Below are positions 23,022-32,490 of a stretch of DNA of 64,000 nucleotides, piece after piece. A program made the position numbers and the translations under genes. Under the pieces are notes generated by a model. The model was given only the letters and a program-made list of their open reading frames with translations, was not told the origin of the DNA and searched no databases. The DNA is from Pseudomonas sp. HS6 (GTDB taxonomy: Bacteria > Pseudomonadota > Gammaproteobacteria > Pseudomonadales > Pseudomonadaceae), in NCBI RefSeq assembly GCF_023375815.1, contig NZ_CP067412.1, positions 4,650,001 to 4,714,000 on the forward strand. Direction: 5' to 3'. Position 1 is the stretch's first letter, and every line of letters begins with the position of its first letter.

Positions 23022-23639
23022 CTACAAGACATAAAACAAGATCGCCACAAAGTGCAGCAGGCTCCCGGCGATCACGAACAGATGCCAGATCCCGTGGGCA
23101 TGCCGCAGGCGATGGTCGAGGGCAAAGAAGATGATTCCCACGGTGTACAACACGCCGCCCGACGCCAACCAGGCAAACCCCGCCGTCCCCAGCGCCGCGA
23201 TCAGCGGTTTGACCGCCACCAGCACAATCCAGCCCATCACCGCGTAGATCACGATCGACAGGATCCGCGCCTCCGAGCGCGGTTTGATCTCTTGCAGGAT
23301 GCCGATCAGCGCCAATCCCCAGACAATCCCGAACAGCGTCCAGCCCCACGGCCCACGCAGGGTCACCAGACAGAACGGCGTGTAGCTGCCGGCGATCAAC
23401 AGGTAGATCGAAAAGTGATCGACCTTCTTCATGATTGCTTTCTTGCGCCCGCGCACGCTGTGGTACACGGTGGAGGCGCTGTAGAGCACCAGCAACGTAA
23501 AGGCGTAAATCGCCACGCTGACAATTTTCCACGGGCTGCCGTCGAGGCTGGCGATCACCAGCATCCACACGCCTCCGACAAACGCCGCTACCGCCCCGAC
23601 CAGATGGGTCCAGGCGTTCAGTTTTTCTCCGTGATACAT
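23022..23639 (-). CDS. Hemolysin III family (PAQR-type) membrane protein
   Basis: A 205-residue protein with seven hydrophobic helices. It opens with YHGEKLNAWTHLVGAVAAF, has STVYHSVRGRKKAIMKKVDHFSIYLLIAGSYTPF in the middle and DHRLRHAHGIWHLFVIAGS near the end. These histidines are the conserved metal-site positions of the HlyIII/PAQR family. Despite the name, most bacterial members have no shown lytic role. ATG at 23639 has a GAGG site 10 bases upstream; the GTG at 23648 overlaps that site. Confidence 0.92.
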   Translation of the reverse strand: MYHGEKLNAWTHLVGAVAAFVGGVWMLVIASLDGSPWKIVSVAIYAFTLLVLYSASTVYHSVRGRKKAIMKKVDHFSIYLLIAGSYTPFCLVTLRGPWGWTLFGIVWGLALIGILQEIKPRSEARILSIVIYAVMGWIVLVAVKPLIAALGTAGFAWLASGGVLYTVGIIFFALDHRLRHAHGIWHLFVIAGSLLHFVAILFYVL

Positions 23640-23780
23640 GTGTCGCACACCTCGATTTCATTACCGCAGCGCGCAAGGCTCGGGCCTTGAGCGTAAAAGC
23701 GCAATGTTTCCGTTCAACGCGGTCCTGCGCCTGTCCTGATATTTGGGCACAATCGACCGATACCAAGAAGAGTCCGCGCC

Positions 23781-24701
23781 ATGCTGATCGACGAAGAATT
23801 GACCCTGAAGAAACTCGAGGTGTTCCTCGCCTTCATGCGCACCGGCAACCTCGCCCGCGCCGCTGCGGAGTTGCAGACCAGCAACGTCAGCGTGCACCGC
23901 GCAATCCATTCACTGGAAAGCGCACTGCGTTGTCCGTTGTTCAAACACGAAGGACGTAACCTGACACCGCTGGAAAGCGCCTACGTGCTCGAAGAACGCG
24001 CACAAAAGCTGATTCAGGACGTGGTCGAAAGCGTGCGCCTGACCCGCGAAGCCGCCGGGTTTTCGGCTGAACGCTTCAAGCTCGGCTCGTTGTATTCGTT
24101 GACGGTGAAAACCGTGCCGCAACTGATCATGGGCCTGAAGATCCGCCGCAGCGAACTCAACATCGACCTGATCCTCGGCTCGAACATTGACTTGCTCTAC
24201 AAGCTGAAAAACATGGAAGTCGACGCGATCCTCGTGTCGCTGGACGACAGCGTCAACGACCCGGACTGCGAACAGATTCCATTGTTTTCCGACGACATCT
24301 TCCTCGCCACCCCGGCCGATTCGCGCTTCGCCCAACGCAGCGAAGTGGATCTGGCCGAAGTGCGCGACGAAACCTTCATCACCCTCACGCAAGGCTTCGC
24401 CACCCATCAGGACGGTATTCGGGTGTTCAGGCAGGCGGGGTTCGAGCCGAAGGTGGCGATGCAGGTCAACGACATCTTCACCCTGCTGAGCATGGTCAGT
24501 TCCGGGGTCGGTTACGCGTTGCTGCCGGGGAGGATTGCGGCGGTGTACGAGAACCGGGTGAAGCTGATTCCGTTGCAGGAGAAGTACCGGTTGCAGCAGC
24601 ACATTGGGGTGGTGTTTTTGAAGGCTAAAGAACGCGATCCGAATCTGCTGGCGTTGTTGGCGGAGTGTCGGATGTATGCGAATCGCCAGTCGGCGGTGTG
24701 A
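23781..24701 (+). CDS. mdcR: LysR-family regulator, probably MdcR (malonate use)
   Basis: A 306-residue protein with an N-terminal LysR helix-turn-helix (LTLKKLEVFLAFMRTGNLARAAAELQTSNVSVHRAIHSLE, residues ~7-46) and a C-terminal effector-binding domain (FKLGSLYSLTVKTVPQLIMGLK onward). It is convergent with, and next to, the mdc/mad operon, where Pseudomonas carry mdcR. Binding malonate as inducer and activating mdcA is inferred from that position. The regulator lies outside the two repeats that bracket the structural genes. Confidence 0.85.
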   Translation: MLIDEELTLKKLEVFLAFMRTGNLARAAAELQTSNVSVHRAIHSLESALRCPLFKHEGRNLTPLESAYVLEERAQKLIQDVVESVRLTREAAGFSAERFKLGSLYSLTVKTVPQLIMGLKIRRSELNIDLILGSNIDLLYKLKNMEVDAILVSLDDSVNDPDCEQIPLFSDDIFLATPADSRFAQRSEVDLAEVRDETFITLTQGFATHQDGIRVFRQAGFEPKVAMQVNDIFTLLSMVSSGVGYALLPGRIAAVYENRVKLIPLQEKYRLQQHIGVVFLKAKERDPNLLALLAECRMYANRQSAV

Positions 24702-24711
24702 TTAAAAGCAG

Positions 24712-24896
24712 ATCAAAAGCTTACCCCCTCACCCCAGCCCTCTCCCCCAAGGGGGCGAGGGGGAAAGGGAGCAGATCGGGGGATTTTCAAACCTGAGTTC
24801 GACTCAAGTCCCTCACGTCGGCGTACCTCTAACATCCAACTCGATCAGTCCCCTCTCCCTCCGGGAGAGGGTTAGGGTGAGGGGGTAGCTTTTGAT
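24712..24896. repeat. Palindromic element copy A, at the 3' end of the mdc operon
   Basis: Outer inverted arms ATCAAAAGCT(T)ACCCCCTCACCC, then AGCCCTCTCCC or its AACCCTCTCCC variant, face each other across about 130 bases. The inside (CGATCAGTCCCCTCTCCC; TTTTCAAACCTGAGTTCGAC) matches copy C at 55.2 kb. It lies between the convergent stops of mdcR and madM and could terminate both. No coding capacity is evident. Confidence 0.8.
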
Positions 24897-24898
24897 AT

Positions 24899-25663
24899 TC
24901 AGCCCACAATTCCGCGCACGATGAAGAACAACAACGAAGGCCCCAGCAAGCACCCAAGCCCAGTGTGGAAAGTAGCCGTCAACGCCCCATAAGGCACCAA
25001 CCGCCGATCCGTCGCCGCCAGCCCCGCCGTCACACCACTTACGGTCCCGGCCAACCCGCCAAACACCATTGCCGAGCGCGGGTTATCCAGGCCCATCCAG
25101 CGCGCCGCCACGGGCGTACCGACCATCACCAGAATCGCCTTGATCAACCCGGTGGCAATCGACAGCGCCATCACATCCGAGGTCGCGCCAATCGCTGCGC
25201 CGGTCACAGGCCCGACGATGTAAGTCACCGCCCCCGCGCCGATGGTGGTCATGCTCACCGCATCGCGATAACCGAACGCCCAGGCCATGCACGCACCGAC
25301 AATGAACGGCAGGATCGTGCCCAGCAGCAGCGCGATCACACCAATCAACCCGGCCTTCTTCGCCTCGGTCGCCTGCACCTCGAACGCGGTGGCGACGATG
25401 GCGAAATCCCGCAGCATCGCGCCGCCCATCAGGCCGATGCCGGAGAACAGCGACAGATCCGCCAGGCCCTTCTGGCCGCCGGTCATGGTGCCACCGACCC
25501 AGGCCAGCACCAGGCCGATGACGATGGCAATCGCCGAGCCGTGAATTCGCCCGAACGTCAGGCGTTTGGAGAGAATCACCGAGACCCACATGATCACGCC
25601 GACGAAGGCAAACGCGGTGACCAGGCCGTTGTGTTCCAGACCTTTTTCAATGAGATCCCACAT
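24899..25663 (-). CDS. madM: Malonate transporter subunit MadM
   Basis: A 254-residue membrane protein with about nine helices (FAFVGVIMWVSVILSKRL, AIAIVIGLVLAWVGGTMTGGQ, GAGAVTYIVGPVTGAAIGATSD). MadL and MadM together form the malonate:Na+ symporter of Malonomonas and pseudomonads. It starts one base after the madL stop behind a GGAGG inside madL, so the two are translationally linked. Last gene of the mdc operon. Confidence 0.93.
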   Translation of the reverse strand: MWDLIEKGLEHNGLVTAFAFVGVIMWVSVILSKRLTFGRIHGSAIAIVIGLVLAWVGGTMTGGQKGLADLSLFSGIGLMGGAMLRDFAIVATAFEVQATEAKKAGLIGVIALLLGTILPFIVGACMAWAFGYRDAVSMTTIGAGAVTYIVGPVTGAAIGATSDVMALSIATGLIKAILVMVGTPVAARWMGLDNPRSAMVFGGLAGTVSGVTAGLAATDRRLVPYGALTATFHTGLGCLLGPSLLFFIVRGIVG

Positions 25664-25664
25664 G

Positions 25665-26081
25665 TCAGCGACCTCCTACGGGCGTGCCGACCGGGGAAAC
25701 TTCCGCCGGCTCGTCGGGCAACGGTTCGCCCTTGTGGGTACGGCTGATCAGGGCAATGGTGCAGCCACAGAGCACCACCGAACCGATTGCCGCCAGCACC
25801 GCCACCGGGCCGCCGTGCAGGGCGGTGACAACGTTCTGTTGCGCGGCCATTGCCACCACTACCGGAATGTACATGGCGCCCCAGAAGCCGACGCCCATTT
25901 CGCAATCCTTGGTCATGCCGCCGCGCTTCTGCATCCACAACCTCGCGCAGATCAACAGGATCATGGCGATACCGACCCCGCCAACGTTGGATTTGACCCC
26001 CAGCAGCACGCCGAGCAGATCACCCATGATCACCCCTGCCAGCGTACAGATCGCCAGCAGCGCCACACCGTAAATAATCAT
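25665..26081 (-). CDS. madL: Malonate transporter subunit MadL
   Basis: A 138-residue membrane protein with four helices (YGVALLAICTLAGVIMGDLLG, GGVGIAMILLICARLWM, GFWGAMYIPVVVAMAAQQN). The start at 26081 follows GAGGA with good spacing; the upstream in-frame extension is low-complexity and has no ribosome site. It is the smaller partner of MadM in malonate uptake at the cytoplasmic membrane. A 64-bp gap separates it from mdcH. Confidence 0.92.
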   Translation of the reverse strand: MIIYGVALLAICTLAGVIMGDLLGVLLGVKSNVGGVGIAMILLICARLWMQKRGGMTKDCEMGVGFWGAMYIPVVVAMAAQQNVVTALHGGPVAVLAAIGSVVLCGCTIALISRTHKGEPLPDEPAEVSPVGTPVGGR

Positions 26082-26145
26082 TGTTGTAGTCCTCAAAGTG
26101 CATCGTCGAATGTTGTTTTTGTTGTTCGAAGCCTGAGTCGGTGAT

Positions 26146-27066
26146 TTAGGGTCGTCGGCCCTCCTCCTCACGCAACAGCGCCTGCAAGGTGTCGAGCCGG
26201 GCACTGTCGAAGGCAGTGACAGTCCCCTGCTCGAACACCCGGCGCGCCAGCCCGGTCAGCACCGCACCGGGCGGCAGTTCGATCTGTAGTCGCACGCCGC
26301 GCTCGTAGGCGCTTTGCACGGTGCCGCGCCAGTCCACCACGCGGCACATGTTGAAGGCGAGATCGTCGCGCAGCGCTTCTACCTTGGTCACAGGCCTTGC
26401 GCGACTGCCGCTCAGGTAAGCGATTTTTGGTGTTTTCAGTTCCACTTTGACGAACGCTTCGGCGAGTGTTTGCGCAGGTTCATCCAGCAGCGGGCAGTGC
26501 GACGGCACGCTGACCGCCAGACGTTTTGCCAGCCCGGCGCCACGACTGCGCGCCAGCTCGGCGACCGCTTGCATCGCCTTGTCGCTGCCGGCAATCACCA
26601 CCTGGTTATCGGCGTTGATGTTGGCCAGGTACACCGGCGTTTCTGCGCCGTTCACATGCGCCAGCAGCGTTTCGACTGTGGATAATTGCAGACCGATGAT
26701 CGCGGTCATGCCGAAGCCCTGTGGATAAGCCTGCTGCATCAACTCACCGCGCAGGCTGACCAGATGCAACGCATCGCTGAAGCTCAATGCTCCGGCAACC
26801 ACCGCTGCCGGGTAGGCACCGATGGACAGGCCGGCGACGTAATCGGCGGTGAGTCCGCCCTGCAACAACTGCCGCGAGGCTGCGACCCCGGCGATCAGCA
26901 GGTAAAGCTGAACCGCTCGGGTGTTGCGCAACGCTTCGCTGGAATCCAGCCGCAAGACATCTTCACCGAGGCTATCGCTGGCCTCGATCAGCGTTTCCCG
27001 AGGCAAACGCTGGAGCATGCCGGGTTGCTGCGCGCCCTGGCCGGGAAACACCAGCAGGCTGCTCAC
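26146..27066 (-). CDS. mdcH: Malonate decarboxylase epsilon subunit (malonyl transacylase)
   Basis: A 306-residue acyltransferase of the FabD fold. It opens with LLVFPGQGAQQPGML and has the nucleophile-elbow serine in AGLSIGAYPAAVV (~residue 87) and the late catalytic histidine in SVPSHCPLLDEP (~residue 192). It loads malonyl onto the decarboxylase carrier protein MdcC to start the cycle. GTG at 27066 overlaps the mdcG stop (GTGA) and has AGGAG nine bases upstream, so translation is coupled. Confidence 0.95.
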   Translation of the reverse strand: MSSLLVFPGQGAQQPGMLQRLPRETLIEASDSLGEDVLRLDSSEALRNTRAVQLYLLIAGVAASRQLLQGGLTADYVAGLSIGAYPAAVVAGALSFSDALHLVSLRGELMQQAYPQGFGMTAIIGLQLSTVETLLAHVNGAETPVYLANINADNQVVIAGSDKAMQAVAELARSRGAGLAKRLAVSVPSHCPLLDEPAQTLAEAFVKVELKTPKIAYLSGSRARPVTKVEALRDDLAFNMCRVVDWRGTVQSAYERGVRLQIELPPGAVLTGLARRVFEQGTVTAFDSARLDTLQALLREEEGRRP

Positions 27067-27683
27067 GCTGCTTGCTCCTGCGGGTTCCACGGGTCGCGGA
27101 CCAGACAGGCTTCATGGGCGTTTTTCAGCAGCACCCGCGCCGAGGTACTGGCCCATTCACGCAGGGTTACCGCGCCGAAAGGCGTCTGCAATTGCAGGTC
27201 GACCCGGCAGATCGCCTGATCGAACACCGCGACCAACTTACGTGCCTGATTACGGGTGATGAGTTGCGGTGTACGCAGGATCAGATCGAGATCACTGGTC
27301 TCGTGCATTGCTGCAAACCCGCTCGCCAATTCAAACCCGGCGCTGCCGCTGATGCCCCAAGTCCAACCGCAATCATCAAGCATCGGTCTCAGTTGCCGCA
27401 GCGCGTGCATGACCGGCAGATCACGCTCGCTCTCGATATGACAAAGCGCTTCCGGGCTGACCCGGCAGGCAATTGAATCAATCGCCATGAACGCAGCCAA
27501 CCGCTGCTCGCGAAGCCGACCACGCACGCCCACCGCCACAAACCCGTCTTCACTCAACGCTCGACGCACCACCACCGGTTGCCCGACAGCCAGCGAATCA
27601 ATTGCCCACTGCGGCGCATCCGCCGGCAACTGCGCAGGCGTCATGCCCCACAGCAGATCGTGGGCCAGAGACGTGTTCACCAC
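27063..27683 (-). CDS. mdcG: Malonate decarboxylase holo-carrier-protein synthase
   Basis: A 206-residue nucleotidyltransferase-type enzyme. It transfers 2'-(5''-triphosphoribosyl)-3'-dephospho-CoA to the serine of MdcC. Seen: AHDLLWGM at the start, the GSAGFELASG and TSDLDLILRTP pair (the DLD acidic motif of the polymerase-beta-like fold). Two tandem GTG codons (27683, 27680) are both possible starts; either overlaps the mdcE stop. Part of the mdc operon. Confidence 0.93.
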   Translation of the reverse strand: MVNTSLAHDLLWGMTPAQLPADAPQWAIDSLAVGQPVVVRRALSEDGFVAVGVRGRLREQRLAAFMAIDSIACRVSPEALCHIESERDLPVMHALRQLRPMLDDCGWTWGISGSAGFELASGFAAMHETSDLDLILRTPQLITRNQARKLVAVFDQAICRVDLQLQTPFGAVTLREWASTSARVLLKNAHEACLVRDPWNPQEQAA

Positions 27684-28462
27684 TGCGCCCTCAGCAGCTC
27701 ACGTACACGGCTGGAGGCTTCGCGATTTTTCGCGCCGAGGCGATTGCTCAAATCCGTCGCGCCAATATCTCCGATGGCTTGCTTCAGGCATTCGCCGACC
27801 CGCGCCAGATCCTCCGCCGTCGGCTGCTCGATCTGCTGCACCGACAGGGTTTCCCAAAGCAATCCGAGGCTGGCATAGCTGTCGATGTCATAGGCCATCG
27901 GCGGCACACTGGACGCCAGGGCTTCCAGTTCTTCGACGCTGCGCAAGGTCACCCGCGCCGCCGAAGCCTTGCCCATCGCATGCACCATCACCCCCGGATC
28001 ACGCAGGGCGATCAAGCGGTTGGCCTGATAACCGTGGGCCAGAAACGCCCCCGACATGGCCTTTCCCACCAGCAGCGCAATCACCGGATGCCCGGCCAGT
28101 CGCGCGCGGGCGTAAGCGTCCGCCGCACCGGCCAGAGCCTGATGAATGCCGAGGGCTTCTTCGCGACGACCGTAGGCCTGGCTCGGCACATCGACGATGG
28201 CAATCAAGGGACGCTTTTGCGTTTTGTCTTGGTCGGCGGTGATTGCGTCGTCCACCGCTTTCGCCAGGCCCCAGCCTTCGAGTAAACCGACTTCGCCGTT
28301 GCGAGCCCGAGGGAAACGGTTTTCCGGATCGGCGACCACCGCGATAAAGCGCCCGAGTGGCCCGTCGGCGACCTTCAGCGATGACGGCAACCCTTCAACG
28401 GCATTCGCACCCGCGCTCAGGGCGTTGAACCAGTTCAAACCGCGCACGGAATAACCACTCAT
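27677..28462 (-). CDS. mdcE: Malonate decarboxylase gamma subunit
   Basis: A 261-residue carboxyltransferase-fold protein. It has the segment VDVPSQAYGRREEALGIHQALAGAADAYA and a GKAMSGAFLAHGYQA loop, as in MdcE. With MdcD it removes CO2 from malonyl-S-carrier protein. ATG at 28462 overlaps the mdcD stop (ATGA). In-frame sequence upstream is inside mdcD and is not used. Confidence 0.95.
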   Translation of the reverse strand: MSGYSVRGLNWFNALSAGANAVEGLPSSLKVADGPLGRFIAVVADPENRFPRARNGEVGLLEGWGLAKAVDDAITADQDKTQKRPLIAIVDVPSQAYGRREEALGIHQALAGAADAYARARLAGHPVIALLVGKAMSGAFLAHGYQANRLIALRDPGVMVHAMGKASAARVTLRSVEELEALASSVPPMAYDIDSYASLGLLWETLSVQQIEQPTAEDLARVGECLKQAIGDIGATDLSNRLGAKNREASSRVRELLRAQW

Positions 28463-29310
28463 GAGCGCTCTCCTTTGTACAGATCGCGAACCACCGAAGG
28501 CTCGATTTGCTTGGCAGTGTCCAGGCTCGTCAGGCGTTGCAGGAACCATCCGGCCCGTTGACTGCGCGGTTGCGCTGGCAGGCCTTGTTGCAGCAACTCG
28601 CCGACCTGTTGACGAATCTGCGCCACGTCATCGGCGACATAACGGTCCACCAGACCACTGGCAAACCGTTGCTCGCCACCGGTCAGGCTCCAGATGAACG
28701 GCCGGTCGCGGGAGTCGTATTCCTCGATCCCGGCTTCCTGCTCGATCACCTGCGGGCCGTTCAAACCGAGGCGTGCTTCCTGGGTCACCAGCAAGTAGCT
28801 GCACAGCGCAGCGGCAATCGACATCCCGCCAAAACAACCGACACTGCCAGCCACCACGCCGACCACCGGTTGGTACTGCTGCAAATCGACAATCGCCGCG
28901 TGGATGTCGGCAATCGCCGCCAGCCCGAGGTTGGCTTCCTGCAAGCGCACGCCGCCGGTTTCCAGCAGCAGGATCGCGCGGGTCGGGATGCCTTTACGGT
29001 TGTCCTCGGCGGCCAGTTCCAGCGCGCCAGAGATTTTGGCGCCGCCGACTTCACCGAGGCTGCCGCCCTGAAACGCGCCTTCAATCGCCGCGATCACCAC
29101 CGACAAACCATCGAGGCTGCCCTTGGCGATCACTACGCCGTCATCGGCCTGCGGTACCACGCCCTGACGTTCCAGCCATGGCGACATGACGCGTTGGAAC
29201 GGGTCGAGCAGTTCGCGGAAAGTGCCGGCGTCGAGCAAGGCTTTCGCCCGCTGCCGGGCGCCGAGTTCGACGAACGAATGTTTGTGCAGAAGCGCTGAGG
29301 TGTCAGTCAT
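28459..29310 (-). CDS. mdcD: Malonate decarboxylase beta subunit
   Basis: A 283-residue crotonase/carboxyltransferase-type protein beginning MTDTSALLHKHSFVELGARQRAKALLDAG. It contains GGVRLQEANLGLAAIADIHAAI and the oxyanion-type GSVGCFGGMSIAAAL. It pairs with MdcE to form the decarboxylating unit. The start at 29310 overlaps the end of mdcC by 8 bases, indicating coupled translation. Confidence 0.95.
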   Translation of the reverse strand: MTDTSALLHKHSFVELGARQRAKALLDAGTFRELLDPFQRVMSPWLERQGVVPQADDGVVIAKGSLDGLSVVIAAIEGAFQGGSLGEVGGAKISGALELAAEDNRKGIPTRAILLLETGGVRLQEANLGLAAIADIHAAIVDLQQYQPVVGVVAGSVGCFGGMSIAAALCSYLLVTQEARLGLNGPQVIEQEAGIEEYDSRDRPFIWSLTGGEQRFASGLVDRYVADDVAQIRQQVGELLQQGLPAQPRSQRAGWFLQRLTSLDTAKQIEPSVVRDLYKGERS

Positions 29311-29602
29311 GGCCGATCTCCTCGAAGCCTTGTTCCAGGCGCAAGCGCACCACGCCCGGGGTAGCACCGAAGTCGTGAATATCGATGGCCATTGCCGGTG
29401 GTGTGGTGCCGTCGAACATCCGCGCAAACAGATGCTGCCAGCGCTGCTGCGCGCCGTTGACCGAGGTCTGCACATTGATCGTCAGCTTGCCGGCGAGGCC
29501 CGGTTCGATCAGCACTTCCAGATCGCCGGAGCCGACACAACCGACCAGCGCCCGTCCGCGTGGCGGCTGCCCGGCGGGAAATTCAAAGGATAAGGTTTCC
29601 AT
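29303..29602 (-). CDS. mdcC: Malonate decarboxylase acyl carrier protein (delta)
   Basis: A 99-residue carrier protein that holds the acyl chain on a phosphoribosyl-dephospho-CoA arm. The attachment serine lies in VGCVGSGDLEVLIEP (~residue 25), and RMFDGTTPPAMAIDIHDFGATPGVV follows. ATG at 29602 overlaps the mdcB stop (ATGA). The length equals that of known MdcC proteins. Confidence 0.94.
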   Translation of the reverse strand: METLSFEFPAGQPPRGRALVGCVGSGDLEVLIEPGLAGKLTINVQTSVNGAQQRWQHLFARMFDGTTPPAMAIDIHDFGATPGVVRLRLEQGFEEIGHD

Positions 29603-30474
29603 CAAAACGCTCCCTGAAGGATGCCGTCGCGCTCGATCCGGTCGAGCAACAGCGAGGCGGCGAGCAAGTCGGCGGCGCCACCGGGCGAGGCATTCAATGC
29701 GATGAGTTGTTGATCCAGTTCATACAGTCGGCGGCGGCCGATGAGGCTGGCGCTGCCACCGGCGTCGAGTACCGACTGGGCGCCGTGCTGCATGGCGTGC
29801 AGGCCCGGTTCGCCGGCGCGGTACAGCACGCAGGTGTCGGCGAGGTCGGTCATGATCGCGAGCAAGGCATCGAGCCGGGCGTTCTGTTCGCCATGGCCGG
29901 CGGCGCGACTGCTTTTGAGCTGCGGCAGGCCGCGTTGCACCACGGACGGGAAGCCGAGTTGCGCTTCTTCCCGGGCACCGCGAGCGCCGTAGCGCTGGGC
30001 GACCTGGGCGCCGTGGCTCAGCGGACGCGGCGCATAACGGTCATCGAGCAACGCCAGACAAGCAGCGCGCAGAGTGACAGCGCTGGCGCTGGTGGATTTG
30101 GTGTCCAGCGCAGCAGCCGTGACCAACAGGCCCAATGCCCAGATCGCCCCGCGATGGGTGTTCACGCCGTGGGTGGTGGCGAGCATCGTTTGCTCGCCTT
30201 CCCGCCCGATGCGGCCAATGGCTTCGCGCAGCGGCAAGCCGATCTCGCCGAACTCAAGCGCGGCTTCGGCCATTTCCTTGAACGCCGGCCACAACGCCAG
30301 CGCCGAGGCATGCATCAATCCCAGGTGCAGATCGGTGTGCGCACCGTTGCCGCGACGGTCGACCAACGCCGGTTTCGGCGACAGGTCGGCTTCGTCGATC
30401 AACGCGTCCACTGCCAGATCCGCCAGCCGTTCCGCGAGGGTGATGGTTTTCGGTTGCAGGTTGAGTGCGTGCAT
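29602..30474 (-). CDS. mdcB: Triphosphoribosyl-dephospho-CoA synthase
   Basis: A 290-residue enzyme of the CitG/MdcB family that makes the prosthetic-group precursor for MdcC from ATP and dephospho-CoA. It shows the start [30 protein letters not shown], with the conserved PKPALVD and GAHxD, and [15 protein letters not shown] in the middle. ATG at 30474 shares one base with the mdcA stop. Operon member. Confidence 0.95.
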   Translation of the reverse strand: MHALNLQPKTITLAERLADLAVDALIDEADLSPKPALVDRRGNGAHTDLHLGLMHASALALWPAFKEMAEAALEFGEIGLPLREAIGRIGREGEQTMLATTHGVNTHRGAIWALGLLVTAAALDTKSTSASAVTLRAACLALLDDRYAPRPLSHGAQVAQRYGARGAREEAQLGFPSVVQRGLPQLKSSRAAGHGEQNARLDALLAIMTDLADTCVLYRAGEPGLHAMQHGAQSVLDAGGSASLIGRRRLYELDQQLIALNASPGGAADLLAASLLLDRIERDGILQGAF

Positions 30475-32144
30475 TACCAGCTCCTGAACTTGGCGGGCGG
30501 GTTGTAGAGGCCGCCGGACCACTCGACCAGATCGGCCACGCTCTTCGCCGCGAGCAATTCACGGGTAGCGTCGGTGCGACGGATGCCGAGGTCTTCGGGC
30601 AAGGCGATCAGCCCTTCGCGGCGCATGCGTTCGGTGTCTTTCGGGTTGTGGTGCAGGCCGATGGCGGTAACGCCGGCCACCGCAGCGATCATTGCCTGGC
30701 GCTCTTCCAGCGAACGCGCCTTGTACAGGTAGGCGATGCCTTCTTCGGTGAGCAAGTGGGTGACGTCGTCGCCGTAGATCATGATCGGTGCCAGCGGCAT
30801 GCCACTTTTCTTGGCCACCTCCACCGCGTCGAGGGTTTCGACGAATGTCGGTTTGCCGCCCTCCTGGAAGGTCTCGACCATCTGCACCACGAGTTTCTTG
30901 CCGCGTTCGAGCATCGGTTGCTGCGAATCGTCATGCCGCATGTCGAGCCACGCTGGTGTGCCATGACGACGGCCGCGCGGGTCGTGGCCCATGTTCGGTG
31001 CGCCGCCGAAACCGGCGAGACGGCCACGGGTCACGGTGGAGGAATGGCCATCGCCGTCGACTTGCAGGGTTGCGCCGATGAACAGGTCCACCGCGTACTG
31101 CCCGGCCAGTTGGCAGAACATCCGGTTGGAACGCAGCGAGCCGTCGCGCCCGGTGAAGAACACGTCCGGCCGGGCGGCGATGTAGTTTTCCATGCCCAGT
31201 TCGGTGCCGAAGCAATGCACACTTTCGACCCAGCCGCTTTCGATGGCCGGGATCAACGTCGGGTGCGGGTTGAGCGTCCAGTTGCGGCAGATCTTGCCCT
31301 TGAGGCCGAGGGATTCGCCGTAGGTCGGCAGGATCAGTTCGATGGCGGCGGTGTTGAAACCGATGCCGTGGTTCAGCGACTGCACGTTGTGTTTTTCGTA
31401 GATCCCGCGGATCGCCATCATCGCCATCAATACGTGCACAGGCTTGATGTGGCGTGGATCGCGAGTGAACAGCGGCTCGATGTAGAACGGCTTGTCCGCC
31501 ACCACCACGAAGTCCACCCACGACGCGGGAATGTCTACGCGAGGCAGCTCGCTGACGTCGTCCACCAGTTGATTGACCTGGACGATGACGATGCCGTCGC
31601 TGAAGGCTGCCGGTTCGATCAGTGCCGGTGTGTCTTCGGTGCTCGGGCCGGTGTAGATGTTGCCGGCACGGTCGGCCATGAACCCGGCCGAGAGCACGAC
31701 GTTGGGGATCAGGTCCACCACCAGTCGGGCATAGAGTTCGATGTAGGTGTGGATCGCGCCGATTTCCAGCAGACCGTCTTCGAGCAACTGGCTGATGCGC
31801 AGGCTCTGGGTGCCGGCAAAGGAGAAATCGAGCTTGCGGGCGATGCCGCGTTCGAACAGGTCCAGATGCTCGGAGCGGCCGACGCTGGGCATGATCATGT
31901 GCAGGTCGTGAAGCTTTTCAGGATCGGCCTTGGCCAGAGAGCGCGAGAGGAAATCCGCCTGCTTCTGGTTGTTGCCCTCCAGCACCACACGGTCGCCGGG
32001 CAGAATCAGCGCTTCGAGCGCCGCGACGATCTTGTCGGTGGGCAACACCGCACCGTCGGCCAGCCCGCGCACCTTGTCGAGGCGACGCTGTTTCTCGTCA
32101 CGCCGCCGCGTCCAGCGCGAGTCGGGGGATATTGTTGTTGTCAT
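30474..32144 (-). CDS. mdcA: Malonate decarboxylase alpha subunit (acetyl-/malonyl-carrier transferase)
   Basis: A 556-residue CoA-transferase-like subunit that swaps acetyl for malonyl on the carrier protein. Seen: [19 protein letters not shown], the catalytic-region [16 protein letters not shown], and [26 protein letters not shown]. It is the first gene of the nine-gene mdc/mad operon; ATG at 32144 has GGAG five bases upstream. The promoter would lie in 32145-32250, just inside repeat copy B, and is not obvious. Confidence 0.96.
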   Translation of the reverse strand: MTTTISPDSRWTRRRDEKQRRLDKVRGLADGAVLPTDKIVAALEALILPGDRVVLEGNNQKQADFLSRSLAKADPEKLHDLHMIMPSVGRSEHLDLFERGIARKLDFSFAGTQSLRISQLLEDGLLEIGAIHTYIELYARLVVDLIPNVVLSAGFMADRAGNIYTGPSTEDTPALIEPAAFSDGIVIVQVNQLVDDVSELPRVDIPASWVDFVVVADKPFYIEPLFTRDPRHIKPVHVLMAMMAIRGIYEKHNVQSLNHGIGFNTAAIELILPTYGESLGLKGKICRNWTLNPHPTLIPAIESGWVESVHCFGTELGMENYIAARPDVFFTGRDGSLRSNRMFCQLAGQYAVDLFIGATLQVDGDGHSSTVTRGRLAGFGGAPNMGHDPRGRRHGTPAWLDMRHDDSQQPMLERGKKLVVQMVETFQEGGKPTFVETLDAVEVAKKSGMPLAPIMIYGDDVTHLLTEEGIAYLYKARSLEERQAMIAAVAGVTAIGLHHNPKDTERMRREGLIALPEDLGIRRTDATRELLAAKSVADLVEWSGGLYNPPAKFRSW

Positions 32145-32252
32145 GCTCACTCCACGGGGTTCGCTGTCGTGGAGCTACCTTAGGAGTGTCGGGTGGGGGC
32201 ATCAATCAAGCGCGGCGGTGAATCATTACGGTCAGCGTAACGATCAAGACCC

Positions 32253-32459
32253 GCCCTCACCCTAGCCCTCCCGAAACGTCGGACCGCCCGGAGGGAGAGG
32301 GAACCGATTGGGGAATGTTCAATAGCTGCACCGACCTGAACGCGTTGCAGTGAATCCATAATCGACTGGTTATTTCAGGTCGATGGATAGCGCAAGTCAC
32401 CTCGGTTGGCTCCCTCTCCCTCCGGGAGAGGGCTGGGCGGGCGGCGTTCCGATGAGGGA
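32253..32459. repeat. Palindromic element copy B, upstream of the mdc operon
   Basis: It starts CCCTCACCCTAGCCCTCCC and ends with GGGAGAGGGCTGGGCGGG plus CGGCGTTCCGATGAGGG, which is the inverse of the left end of copy C. Inside are GGAGGGAGAGGGAACCGATT and a diverged middle with a TCGACC/GGTCGA-type inverted stretch. It fills most of the 346-bp gap between mdcA and chpC. No gene is seen in the gap. Confidence 0.75.
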
Positions 32460-32490
32460 GAATGGGGGGCAACACAAAGCTCAAGTGGAC

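Noticed and set aside
23022..23639. Hemolysin III gene as a virulence toxin
   Set aside because: The protein is a seven-helix PAQR-type membrane protein; the family name is historical and the context (rsmE, REP units) gives no sign of toxin function.
30465..32183. 572-codon open frame antisense to mdcA
   Set aside because: mdcA is complete and in operon context; the antisense product has no family features.
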